Notes under the pieces: generated by a model
Told to the model about the DNA's origin: nothing
The model's database searches: none
Seen by the model: only the letters and a program-made list of their open reading frames with translations
Made by a program: the position numbers and the translations under genes
In this document: one piece after another, positions 8,839 through 17,800 of the stretch
How positions within the stretch are numbered: position 1 is the first letter of the stretch
Layout: each line of letters starts with the position of its first letter
Source: Pseudomonadota bacterium
Lineage (GTDB): Bacteria > Pseudomonadota > Alphaproteobacteria > Caulobacterales > Caulobacteraceae
Length of the DNA: 36,388 nt
Direction: 5' to 3'
Assembly (NCBI GenBank): GCA_023412655.1
Contig: JAEYNH010000030.1
Location: 1 to 36,388 of the forward strand

Positions 8839-9647
8839 CCCTGCTGACAGGGGCGCGGGGGCTGGTCCTCGCGCTCCTCCTGCTCCTCGTTCCGGCGGCG
8901 GCGATCGCCCAGCCGAAGTTCCCGCCGCTGACCGGGCGGGTGGTGGATGACGCCAACCTGCTCTCGCCGCAGGCGGAGCAGCGGCTGGACGCCGAACTCG
9001 CCGACCTGGAGGCCAAGACCGGCCGCCAGCTGGTGGTCGCCACCCTGCCGGACCTGCAGGGCTACGAGATCGAGGAATACGGCTACCAGCTCGGCCGGGC
9101 CTGGGGCATCGGCTCGCGGGAGCGGAACGACGGCGCCCTGCTGATCGTGGCCCCCAACGAGCGCAAGGTGCGGGTCGAGGTGGGCTATGGCCTGGAGGGG
9201 GTGCTCACCGACGCACTCTCCAGCGTGATCATCCAGACCGCGATCCTGCCGCCGTTCCGGGAGGGCGATTACGAGCAGGGCATCGTGGCGGGGACCGACG
9301 AACTGGTCCGCCAGCTCTCGCTGCCCGACGATGAGGCGCGGGCCAAGGCGGCCGAGGCCCAGCAGCTGCAGGCGGCGCGCGGCTCGGCCGACGGCGGTTC
9401 GATCATCCCGGTGATCTTCGTGATCGTGGTCATCTTCTGGGTGCTGGGCGGGCTGCTCGGCGCCTTCGGACGGCGCCGCGGACGTGGCCGTCGCGGCGGG
9501 GGCATGTGGTGGCTGCTGCCCATCCTGATGTCGAGCGGCGGCCGCGGCGGCGGCTGGAGCGGCGGCTCGGGCGGGGGCTGGGGCGGCGGCGGCTTCTCCG
9601 GAGGCGGCGGCTCGTTCGGCGGCGGCGGATCCACGGGGAGCTGGTGA
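8835..9647 (+). CDS. TPM-domain membrane protein with glycine-rich tail
   Basis: A 270-aa protein with a signal peptide (to about residue 26), a TPM domain (formerly DUF477) at roughly 35-165 with the typical VVDDANLLS, GRQLVVATLP and GYGLEGVLTD segments, one transmembrane helix at about 190-212 (IIPVIFVIVVIFWVLGGLLG), and a C-terminal run of Gly/Ser/Trp repeats from about 228. This is the layout of YgcG-type proteins: TPM domain in the periplasm, then an anchor, then a low-complexity tail on the other side. TPM domains of this family have been linked to phosphatase activity and photosystem repair in plants; the bacterial role is uncertain. It overlaps lemA by 4 nt, so the two are probably made in fixed proportion. 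Confidence 0.95.
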   Translation: MTLLTGARGLVLALLLLLVPAAAIAQPKFPPLTGRVVDDANLLSPQAEQRLDAELADLEAKTGRQLVVATLPDLQGYEIEEYGYQLGRAWGIGSRERNDGALLIVAPNERKVRVEVGYGLEGVLTDALSSVIIQTAILPPFREGDYEQGIVAGTDELVRQLSLPDDEARAKAAEAQQLQAARGSADGGSIIPVIFVIVVIFWVLGGLLGAFGRRRGRGRRGGGMWWLLPILMSSGGRGGGWSGGSGGGWGGGGFSGGGGSFGGGGSTGSW

Positions 9648-9648
9648 G

Positions 9649-10356
9649 ATGAGCAAGCCGCTGCTGACCCCGTCCGACCTGGCGGCCATCGAGGCCGCGG
9701 TGGTCGAGGCCGAGGCCCGGACCACGGGCGAGATCTATTGCGTGGTCGCCGAGGAGAGCTCGGACTACCGGGAGACCGCCATCGCCTGGGCGGCGGGCGT
9801 GGCCCTGCTGGGGCCGGCGCTGCTGCTGCTGGCGGGGGTGCACGTGGAGGCGCCGGACCTGTTGGGCGGGTGGTCGGCGGCCCAGGTGGCCAGCGTCGCC
9901 GAGGCGGCGGCGCGCCGGGCGCTGATCGGCGCGGTGCTGCTGCAGGGGGTGCTGTTCGTGGGCGTCCTGGCGCTGCTCTCGTACCCGCCGCTCCGCCGGC
10001 TGCTGACTCCCCGGACGCTGAAGCGGGACCGGGTGCGCCGGCGGGCCCAGGAGCAGTTCGTGGCCAAGAACATGCACGCCACCCGCGAGCGCACCGGGGT
10101 GCTGATCTATGTCTCGTTCGCTGAGCACATGGCCGAGCTGATCGCCGACGAGGGGATCGCCAGCCAGGTCGACCACCAGGTCTGGGAGCGCGCCATGGCG
10201 GCGCTGACCGCCGGGCTCAAGCGCGGGGAGCCGGCGGCAGGTTTCGCCTCGGCCATAGGCCTGTGCGGCGACGTGCTGGCCGAACGCTTCCCGCCACGGC
10301 CGGGCGACAATCCCAACGAGCTGCCGGACGCCGTGGTGATCCTGCCCAACCTCTAG
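9649..10356 (+). CDS. Second TPM-domain protein with two membrane helices
   Basis: A 235-aa protein starting one nucleotide after the previous stop. A short TPM-like N-terminal part (ARTTGEIYCVVAEESSDYRETA) is split from the rest by two hydrophobic helices at about 45-62 and 92-112, and the domain resumes with QFVAKNMHATRERTGVLIYVSFAEHMAELIADEGI and VILPNL. This matches the YgcG-associated second TPM protein seen in many LemA operons, in which the domain is interrupted by a membrane hairpin. It lacks a signal peptide and a Gly-rich tail. It probably forms a membrane complex with the LemA lipoprotein and the first TPM protein; that partnership is inferred from the tight three-gene operon. Confidence 0.9.
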   Translation: MSKPLLTPSDLAAIEAAVVEAEARTTGEIYCVVAEESSDYRETAIAWAAGVALLGPALLLLAGVHVEAPDLLGGWSAAQVASVAEAAARRALIGAVLLQGVLFVGVLALLSYPPLRRLLTPRTLKRDRVRRRAQEQFVAKNMHATRERTGVLIYVSFAEHMAELIADEGIASQVDHQVWERAMAALTAGLKRGEPAAGFASAIGLCGDVLAERFPPRPGDNPNELPDAVVILPNL

Positions 10357-10421
10357 CCGTCGGAAAAATGCGCTGGCGTTAAGCCTATGGGCCTTGCGGA
10401 GCGCCCAGGTTCGGTCGAACG

Positions 10422-11882
10422 ATGGTCCGGCGGAGGGACGTCCGCAGAGGCCCGAGCGAACCGTTGGGGGGTCGATTGGACGAGGACGGGGCGAGACCTG
10501 GATCCGCTGGGCCGCCGTTCGCCGAGACGGCCGACCTGCTGCAGCTGGGCATGGCCTATCAGATGGTGACGGAGCGGGACGGCTCGGGCCGGCGCTTCGT
10601 CAAGGTGGGGCGCCTGAGCCGGCAGCTTACGGGCTTCACGCCGGCGGAGGTGGTGGCCGATCCCGGGCGGCTCTACGAGCGCATCCTGCCCGAACATCGC
10701 CGCGCCCTGGAGCGAGCTGAAGCCGCCGCCGCCGCGACCCTGTCGCGGTTCGAGGTCGAGGTGCGCATGCACGGCGCCTCGGGGGCGGTCTGCTGGCGGC
10801 GGATCACCTCCACGCCGACGCCGCAGCCGGACGGCACGATCGTCTGGAATGGCATCATGATGGACATCACCCCGATGCGTCGGGCGACGGAGCGGCTCGA
10901 CGCCCAGCGCCAACGGCTGGAGGCGGCGGTGGAGGCCACCGGCCTCGGGTTCTGGGAATGGGACGTGCGCACCGGCCGGGTGGTCTGGTCCGAGCGCAAC
11001 GCCGCCCTGTTCGGCCTCGCGCCCGAGCGCCAGACCATGACCATCGAGCGCTACGCCAGCCTCGTCCATCCCGAGGATCGTACGAAGGTGCGCGAGGCCT
11101 ACCAACGGACCCGGGACGGCGGCGGCGGCGACTTCGTCGTCGAGCATCGCACCACCCACCAGCCCGGGCCGCTGACCCGTTGGGTCCAGGCCCGGGGCCG
11201 GGTGGTGAAGGACGAGCGCGGGGTCAGCCTGGTGGTGGGCACCACCCTCGACATCAGCGAGCTGAGGGCGGCCGAGGACGACCGGGCCCTGCTGCTCGGC
11301 GAGCTGGCGCACCGGGCCAAGAATGGCATCCAGGTGATGATGGGCATCGTCGCGCAGACAGCGCGCAGCGTGGCCAGCGTCGACGAATTCGCCGAGGTGC
11401 TGAAGGCCCGGCTGAGCGCCATGGCGGCGAGCCAGGACCTGGTCACGGCCTCGGGCGGCCTGCCCGTACGCCTGGGCGATGTGGTGCTGACCACATTGAC
11501 CCCCTTCGACACCGCCCGGTTCAAGCTCGACGCAGGCCTGCAGGAGGTGACGGTGGCGGGCGAGGTGGCCGTGGCCATGGCCCTGCTGCTGCACGAATTC
11601 TCGACCAATGCGGTGAAGTACGGGGCGCTGTCGGCCTCTTCAGGCCGGGTGGTGCTGCGCCGGTGCGAGGCGGCTGGGCCGGGCCGTGCAGGCTTGGAAT
11701 GGGCGGAGGAGGGCGGGCCGCCGCTGGTCCCGAGCACGCGCAAGGGATTCGGCAGCCGGCTGATCGAAGTGGGCCTGCGGGCCCAGGGCGGGGAGGTGGA
11801 GCCGCTGTTCGACCCGGCGGGCTTCCGCGCGCGGATCTGCTTTCCGGCCGCCGCGGAGGCGTCGGCCGGGCCGGGCGAATGA
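10422..11882 (+). CDS. HWE-family sensor histidine kinase with two PAS domains
   Basis: A protein of 486 aa from ATG 10422. An N-terminal PAS-like domain (about 35-150) is followed by a PAS/PAC domain (about 165-285; LGFWEWDVRTG and SLVVGTTLDISEL). The HWE kinase core has the phosphoacceptor His297 in ELAHRAKNG, the N-box LLHEFSTNAVKYGAL, and LEWAEEGGP, whose W-x-E gives the family its name; GFGSRLIE is the G2 box. There are no membrane segments, so it is a cytoplasmic sensor. HWE kinases often act in light, redox or general-stress signalling. No response regulator or anti-sigma gene is adjacent, so it is an orphan here. The start is uncertain: TTG 10476 has a GGGGGG ribosome-like run before it and would remove 18 poorly conserved residues. 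Confidence 0.92.
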   Translation: MVRRRDVRRGPSEPLGGRLDEDGARPGSAGPPFAETADLLQLGMAYQMVTERDGSGRRFVKVGRLSRQLTGFTPAEVVADPGRLYERILPEHRRALERAEAAAAATLSRFEVEVRMHGASGAVCWRRITSTPTPQPDGTIVWNGIMMDITPMRRATERLDAQRQRLEAAVEATGLGFWEWDVRTGRVVWSERNAALFGLAPERQTMTIERYASLVHPEDRTKVREAYQRTRDGGGGDFVVEHRTTHQPGPLTRWVQARGRVVKDERGVSLVVGTTLDISELRAAEDDRALLLGELAHRAKNGIQVMMGIVAQTARSVASVDEFAEVLKARLSAMAASQDLVTASGGLPVRLGDVVLTTLTPFDTARFKLDAGLQEVTVAGEVAVAMALLLHEFSTNAVKYGALSASSGRVVLRRCEAAGPGRAGLEWAEEGGPPLVPSTRKGFGSRLIEVGLRAQGGEVEPLFDPAGFRARICFPAAAEASAGPGE

Positions 11883-11897
11883 CGAAGCAGCAATCTG

Positions 11898-11912
11898 CGT
11901 GCAACTTGCACG
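11898..11912 (+). promoter_or_regulatory. Perfect 15-bp palindrome upstream of the molybdenum hydroxylase genes
   Basis: CGTGCAA-C-TTGCACG is an exact 7-bp inverted repeat around one central base, in the 80-bp gap between the HWE kinase stop and the iron-sulfur subunit start. The size and symmetry suit a dimeric repressor or activator. No regulator gene adjoins it apart from the HWE kinase, which has no DNA-binding domain. Confidence 0.45.
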
Positions 11913-11962
11913 GTGCAGCAGCTACGCCTTAGCATCCGTCGGGCGAGCGGAGGAACGCGTTC

Positions 11963-12442
11963 ATGGCTTTTACCCTCAACGTCAACGGCAAGGCCCTGAA
12001 GGCCGACGTGGACCCGGATACCCCGCTCCTTTGGGTGCTGCGCGACAGCCTGGGCATCGTCGGGCCGAAGTACGGCTGCGGCGTGGGCGCCTGCGGCGCC
12101 TGCACGGTGCACGTGGACGGTGAGCCGGTGCGATCCTGCATGATCCCCATCGAGAGCCTCGGGGCGTCCAAGGTCACCACCATCGAGGGCGTTGGCGCGA
12201 CCCCGGTGGGCAAGAAGGTGCAGGAGGCCTGGACCCAGCTGGACGTGGCCCAGTGCGGCTACTGCCAGCCCGGCCAGATCATGTCGGCCACCGCACTCCT
12301 GGCCCGCACGCCCAAGCCGACGGACGCCGACATCGACGCGGCCATGGCTGGGAATATCTGCCGCTGCGCCACCTATGTGCGCATCCGCGCCGCCATCAAG
12401 CAGGCCTCCGGCCAGCCCAGCGGCTACAAGACAGAGGTCTGA
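11963..12442 (+). CDS. iorA: (2Fe-2S)-binding small subunit of a molybdenum hydroxylase (isoquinoline 1-oxidoreductase alpha-like)
   Basis: A 159-aa electron-transfer subunit with two [2Fe-2S] clusters. The plant-ferredoxin cluster uses Cys39, Cys44, Cys47 and Cys59 (CGVGACGAC...C). The helical cluster near the molybdenum cofactor uses Cys98, Cys101, Cys133 and Cys135 (CGYCQPGQ and CRC). The length and motifs match the small subunits of isoquinoline 1-oxidoreductase, aldehyde oxidase and nicotinate dehydrogenase-type enzymes that pair with a single large molybdopterin subunit. A ribosome site (GGAGG-like, GGAGGAACG) precedes ATG 11963. It lies 4 nt upstream of the large subunit gene and the two must be co-translated. 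No FAD subunit is present, so electrons likely pass to a cytochrome or quinone. Confidence 0.95.
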   Translation: MAFTLNVNGKALKADVDPDTPLLWVLRDSLGIVGPKYGCGVGACGACTVHVDGEPVRSCMIPIESLGASKVTTIEGVGATPVGKKVQEAWTQLDVAQCGYCQPGQIMSATALLARTPKPTDADIDAAMAGNICRCATYVRIRAAIKQASGQPSGYKTEV

Positions 12443-12446
12443 GGCC

Positions 12447-14660
12447 ATGACCGTCGAGATGACCGGCGCCTCCCGGCGCGAGATCCTGAAGACCGCCAGC
12501 GCGAGCGGCCTCGTGCTGTCGTTCGCCGTCGCCGGCAAGGGCCAGGCGCAGGGCGGCGCGGGCCTGACCCAGCCGATCAACGCCTATGTGCGCGTGGCGC
12601 CGGACGGCATCGTCACCATCGTCAGCAAGAATCCCGAGGTCGGCCAGGGCGTGAAGACCATGCTGCCGATGCTGATCGCCGAGGAACTGGACGTTCCCTG
12701 GGAAAAGGTCCGCATCGAGCAGGCCGACAACGATCCGCAGGTCTATGGCCGCCAGTTCGCCGGCGGCTCCATGGCCACCCCCTTGCACTGGGACGACCTG
12801 CGCCGGGTGGGCGCCGTCGCCCGGGCGATGCTGGTGCAGGCGGCCGCCACCGCCTGGAACTGCCCGGCCGGGGAATGCACCACCTCCGAGGGCTCGGTGA
12901 TCCACGCGAGCACCGGCCGCAAGGCCAGCTACGGCTCCCTGGCGAGCCAGTGCGCCAATGTCCCGGTGCCCGATCCCAAGAGCCTGCCGCTCAAGGACGC
13001 CAAGAGCTACCGGATCATCGGGCGGCCGATCCCGCAGTACGACACCGCCAAGATCGTCACCGGCCAACCGCTGTTCGGCATCGATATCCGCCGGCCGGGG
13101 ATGCTGTACGCCGCCTATGAGAAGGCCCCGGTGTTCGCCGCCGGCGTGGAGAGCGCCGACCTGGCCGCCGCCCAGTCGGTGAAGGGCGTCCGCAAGGCCT
13201 TCGTGGTGAAGGGCGATTCCAACGCCCTGCAGCCCGGGCCCGGGCAGATCGGCGCCGGCCTGCTGCCGGGCGTGGCGGTTGTGGCCGACACCTGGTGGGC
13301 CGCCCGCAAGGGCCGCGATCGGCTGAACGTGAAGTGGGCCGAACATCCCACCGCCCAGCAGTCGAGCGAGGGCTTCGCAGCCAAGGCGCGGGAACTGGCG
13401 GCGGGCAAGCCGCAGCGCACGACCCGCAACGACGGCGACGTGGATGCGGCGCTGAAGGGCGCGGCCAAGACCGTCGAGGCGGCCTACTCCTATCCGTTCC
13501 TGGCGCACGCGCCGCTGGAACCTCAGAACTGCACGGCCGAGTGGAAGGACGGCAAGCTGGAGATCTGGGCCCCGACCCAGAACCCCGAGCCTGGCCGCCA
13601 GCTCTGCGCCAAGACCCTGGGGATCAAGCCCGAGGACATCACCATCCACATGATCCGCGGCGGCGGCGGCTTCGGCCGGCGGCTGGCCAACGACTACATG
13701 GTGGAGGCCGCCTGGATCGCCCGGGAGGCCGGGGCGCCGGTGAAGCTCCTGTGGACGCGCGAAGACGACATGCGCCACGACATCTACCGGCCGGCGGGAT
13801 TCCACTTCCTGCGCGGCGGCGTCGATGCGCAGGGCCATCTGGTGGCCTTCCACGACCACTTCGTCTCGTTCGGCGAGGGGACGAGCTTCGCCCCCAGCGC
13901 CGGCATGGGCCCCACCGAATTCCCGGCCCGCTTCACGCCCAACTGCCGGTTCGACATCAGCGTCATGCCCCTGGGCGTGCCCACCGGGCCATTGCGGGCG
14001 CCGGGCTCCAACGCCCTGGCCTTCGTCATGCAGTCGTTCATCGACGAGCTGGCGCACGCGGCCAACGCCGATCCCCTGGCTTTCCAGCTCAAGCTGCTGG
14101 GCGACAAGCCGGTGGTGGGCGACCCGCCGGCGGCCTATGCGGCAGGCCGCATGGCCGGCGTGCTCCGCGCGGTCGGCGAGATGTCGGGCTGGGCGAACCG
14201 CTCAAGGCTGCCGAAGGGCGAGGGCCTGGGCGTGGCCTGCTACTACAGCCACCTGGGCTATTTCGCCGAGGTGGCGCATGTGGCGGTCTCGCCGGCCGGC
14301 GAGGTGCAGGTGAAGAAGGTCTGGGTGGCCGCCGACGTGGGCCGCCAGATCATCAACCCGTACGGTGCCCTGAACCAGGTCGAAGGCTCGGTGCTGGACG
14401 GCCTGTCCGAGGCGCTGCACCAGCAGATCACCATCGTGGGCGGCCAGGCCCAGGAATCAAACTTCCACGACTATCCGCTGATGCGCATCAACGAGGCGCC
14501 GCAGGTGGAGGTGAAGTTCCTGAAGACCGACTTCCCGCCCACCGGCCTGGGCGAGCCGGCCCTGCCGCCGGTGATCCCCGCCCTGACCAACGCCATCTTC
14601 GCGGCCACCGGCAAGCGCATCCGCAGCCTGCCGATCAAGCCGGAGATGCTGAAGGCTTAA
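12447..14660 (+). CDS. iorB: Molybdopterin-binding large subunit, Tat-exported (isoquinoline 1-oxidoreductase beta-like)
   Basis: A 737-aa xanthine-oxidase-family subunit that hydroxylates an aromatic N-heterocycle or aldehyde using water. A twin-arginine signal (SRREILK, Arg10-Arg11, then a hydrophobic stretch to about residue 35) predicts folded export to the periplasm, carrying the small subunit along because that protein has no signal. Cofactor contacts visible are NPEVGQGVKT near residue 62, GGGGFGRR, and GPLRAPGS, where the arginine precedes the active site. The catalytic base is Glu703 in GLGEPALPP. The length and single-chain form fit the IorB group rather than the three-subunit xanthine dehydrogenases. 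The substrate is unknown; many relatives act on aldehydes. The stop at 14660 is followed by a REP-like hairpin region. Confidence 0.94.
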   Translation: MTVEMTGASRREILKTASASGLVLSFAVAGKGQAQGGAGLTQPINAYVRVAPDGIVTIVSKNPEVGQGVKTMLPMLIAEELDVPWEKVRIEQADNDPQVYGRQFAGGSMATPLHWDDLRRVGAVARAMLVQAAATAWNCPAGECTTSEGSVIHASTGRKASYGSLASQCANVPVPDPKSLPLKDAKSYRIIGRPIPQYDTAKIVTGQPLFGIDIRRPGMLYAAYEKAPVFAAGVESADLAAAQSVKGVRKAFVVKGDSNALQPGPGQIGAGLLPGVAVVADTWWAARKGRDRLNVKWAEHPTAQQSSEGFAAKARELAAGKPQRTTRNDGDVDAALKGAAKTVEAAYSYPFLAHAPLEPQNCTAEWKDGKLEIWAPTQNPEPGRQLCAKTLGIKPEDITIHMIRGGGGFGRRLANDYMVEAAWIAREAGAPVKLLWTREDDMRHDIYRPAGFHFLRGGVDAQGHLVAFHDHFVSFGEGTSFAPSAGMGPTEFPARFTPNCRFDISVMPLGVPTGPLRAPGSNALAFVMQSFIDELAHAANADPLAFQLKLLGDKPVVGDPPAAYAAGRMAGVLRAVGEMSGWANRSRLPKGEGLGVACYYSHLGYFAEVAHVAVSPAGEVQVKKVWVAADVGRQIINPYGALNQVEGSVLDGLSEALHQQITIVGGQAQESNFHDYPLMRINEAPQVEVKFLKTDFPPTGLGEPALPPVIPALTNAIFAATGKRIRSLPIKPEMLKA

Positions 14661-14684
14661 GGGGCCATCCCGGACCGGCTTGCT

Positions 14685-14741
14685 GGCGTCCAGGCCGCGG
14701 CGACGCCGCCTGGATCCCCGCCTTCACCGGGATGAGCGGGG
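14685..14741. repeat. REP-like intergenic element with two hairpins
   Basis: Two inverted repeats follow each other. GGCGTC (14685-14690) pairs with GACGCC (14702-14707). CCCCGC (14716-14721) pairs with GCGGGG (14736-14741), with an alternative pairing of ATCCC (14714-14718) with GGGAT (14729-14733). The core TGGATCCCCGCCTTCACCGG is, from memory, of the short palindromic type scattered between genes in many alphaproteobacteria. Here it separates the molybdenum hydroxylase operon from the carboxylase gene and may end transcription or stabilise the upstream mRNA. Only one copy is in this window. Confidence 0.55.
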
Positions 14742-14818
14742 AAATCGGCTTGGCGGCCGTCGCGGCGCCTGCATGATGATCCGAGCCGGCGCGAAGACCG
14801 GCCGGGCGCGGAGGGGAC

Positions 14819-17800
14819 GTGAAAAAGCTGCTGATCGCCAATCGGGGCGAGATCGCCGTCCGGATCGCGCGCACGGCCGCCGAGATGGGGATCGAGAGCG
14901 TCGCGGTGTTCTCCGAGGACGATGCGACCTCGTTGCACGTCAGGCGCGCCGACGCGGCCGTGGCGCTGAAGGGCGCAGGGCCCGCGGCCTATCTGGACAT
15001 CGAAGGCGTGGTGGCGGCGGCCCTGGCGTCGGGCTGCGACGCGGTGCATCCGGGTTACGGCTTCCTGGCGGAGAACGCCGCCTTCGCCCGCGCCTGCGAG
15101 GCGGCAGGCCTGGTGTTCGTCGGGCCAACTCCCGCGACCCTGGAGCTGTTCGGGGACAAGGCCCGGGCGCGAGGCCTGGCCCAGGGCTGCGGCGTGCCCG
15201 TCCTGGCCGGAACCAAGGGGCCGGTGACACTGGAGGAGGCCGAGGCCTTCCTCGCCACCCATGGGCCGGTGATGCTCAAGGCGCTGGCGGGCGGCGGCGG
15301 GCGCGGGATGCGGCCGGCGACAAGCAAGGACGAACTGGCCGAGGCGTTCGAACGCTGCGCCTCCGAGGCTAAGGCGGCCTTCGGCGACGACCGGCTCTAC
15401 GTCGAGCGCTTCCTGCCTCGGGCCCGCCATGTGGAGGTGCAGGTCGCCGGCGACGGGGCGCAGGTCATCCACCTTTGGGACCGGGAGTGCTCGCTGCAAC
15501 GCCGCCGGCAGAAGGTGGTGGAGATCGCCCCGGCCGACATGCTGCCGCGGGACCTGCGCGAGCGTCTGTTCGACCATGCGGTGAGCCTTGCGGCCACGGC
15601 CGGCTATCGCGGCCTGGGCACCATCGAGTTCCTGGTGGCCGGCGGGGAAGCGGTGTTCATCGAGGCCAACGCCCGGCTGCAGGTGGAGCACACGGTCACC
15701 GAGGAGATCACCGGCCTCGACCTGGTGCGGCTGCAGCTGCAGATCGCGGCGGGGCGGTCGCTGGCCGAACTCGGCCTGACCCAGGCGGCCGTGCCGGCGC
15801 CCCGGGGCCATGCGGTGCAGGCCCGGGTGAACCTGGAGACCATGAGCCCTGACGGCGAGGCGCGGCCGGCCGGCGGGGTCCTCACCGCCTTCGAGCCGCC
15901 ATCGGGACCCGGCGTGCGCGTGGACGGCTTCGGCTATGCCGGCTACGCCACCAGCGCCCGCTTCGACAGCCTGCTCGCCAAGGTGATCGTCCATGCCGGC
16001 GAGGGCGGGCTGGAGCGGGCGGCGGCCAAGGCCTATCGGGCGCTGTCGGAATTCCGCATCGAGGGATCGGCGGCCAACCTCGGCTTCCTGCAGAACCTGC
16101 TGGCCCTGCCGCAGGTGGCGGCGGGGGACGTCCACACCCGCTTCATCGACGAGCACATGGGCGAGCTGGCGCAGCCCCCGCACGCCCATCCGAGGCTGTA
16201 CTTCGACGTCACCGCGGCGGACCCGGCCGGCGCCGTCCGGGCGACTGTGGAAGGGCCGCCGGGCACGGAGCCGCTCCGCGCGCCGCTGCAGGGAACGGTG
16301 ATCGGCGTCCAGGCGGGGGTCGGGGAGACGGTGCGCCGGGGCCAGCCCTTGCTGATCCTGGAAGCCATGAAGATGGAGCATGTGGTGGCCGCAGAGGCGG
16401 CCGGCGTGGTCCGCGCGCTGGCCGTGCGGGCGGGCGAGACGGTGTTCGAGGGCGACCCCGTGGCCTTCCTGGAGCCTACAGCCGCGGGCGACGCCGAGGC
16501 GGAAGCCGAGGGCGACATCGACCTGGACGCCATCCGCCCCGACCTGGCCGAGGTGGTCGAGCGCCATCGGTTGACCCTGGACGAGGCTCGGCCCGAGGCG
16601 GTGGCCCGGCGGCGCAGGACCGGGCAGCGGACGGCCCGGGAGAACCTCGCCGACCTGTTCGATCCGGGCAGCTTCAGCGAGTTCGGGGCCATGGCGGTGG
16701 CCGCCCAGCGGCGCCGGCGCAGCCTTGAGGACCTGCGGGCCAATACGCCGGCGGACGGCATCGTCACCGGGGTGGGCGCGGTGAACGGCCAGCTGTTCGA
16801 CGAGGACCGCGCCCGGTGCGTGGGCCTGGCCTATGACTTCACCGTGCTGGCCGGCACCCAGGGGCACTTCAACCACAAGAAGACCGACCGGATTCTCGAA
16901 TTCGCCGAGCACTGGAAGGCGCCGATCGTCTGGTACACCGAGGGCGGCGGGGGGCGGCCCGGCGACGTGGACGGCGGGCAGCTGGCCGCCTCGTCCCTGG
17001 ACACCACCAGCTTCACGACCTTCGCCCGGCTGTCGGGACTGGCGCCGCGGATCTCGATCAATTCGGGGCGCTGCTTCGCGGGCAATGCGATCTTCTTCGG
17101 CTGCGCGGACATCACCATCGCCACCCGCTACTCGAACATCGGCCTGGGCGGGCCGGCGATGATCGAGGGCGGCGGCCTGGGCGTCTTCACTCCCGACGAG
17201 ATCGGACCGTCGGACGCGCTCTACACGGCGGGCGCCATCGACCTTCTGGTGGCGGACGAGGCCGAGGCGACGGCGGCGGCCAAGCAGCTGCTGGGCGTGT
17301 TCCAGGGGACTGTCCGCGCGTGGAGCTGCGCCGACCAGCGGCGGCTGCGACACCTGATCCCCGAGAACCGGGTGCGGGCCTATGACATCCGCGAGGTGAT
17401 CCGGACGCTGGCCGACGAAGGTTCGTGGATCGAGCTGCGGGGCGGCTATGGCCGGGGGATGATCACCGGCTTCCTCCGCATCGAGGGGCGCCCCATGGGC
17501 GTGATCGCCAACGATCCGCGCCACCTGGGCGGGGCCATCGACAGTGAGGGGGCCGAGAAGGCGGGCCGCTTCCTGCAGCTGTGCGACGCCTTCGACGTGG
17601 CGGTGCTGTCGCTGTGCGACACGCCCGGCTTCATGGTGGGGCCGCAGAGCGAGCTGACGGCGGCGGTGCGGCGGGGCTCGCGGATGATGGTGGCGGCCAC
17701 GAGCATCAGCGTGCCGCTGTTCACCGTGGTGCTGCGCAAGGGCTACGGCCTGGGGGCGCAGGCCATGGCCGGCGGCGACTTCTCGGCGCCGGCGATGATG

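Noticed and set aside
9470..9645. GGC-rich repeats that look like a tandem repeat or CRISPR-like array
   Set aside because: They encode the Gly/Ser-rich tail of the TPM protein in frame and have no regular spacer pattern.
10362..10380. GGAAA...CGTT resembling an EcfG general-stress promoter before the HWE kinase
   Set aside because: The spacing is about 10 nt instead of the usual 16-18 and the -35 is GGAAA rather than GGAAC.
14657..17524. 955-codon open frame on the minus strand opposite the carboxylase
   Set aside because: It mirrors the codon structure of the carboxylase gene, is rich in Arg/Gly/His/Pro and has no recognisable motif, so it is a shadow.
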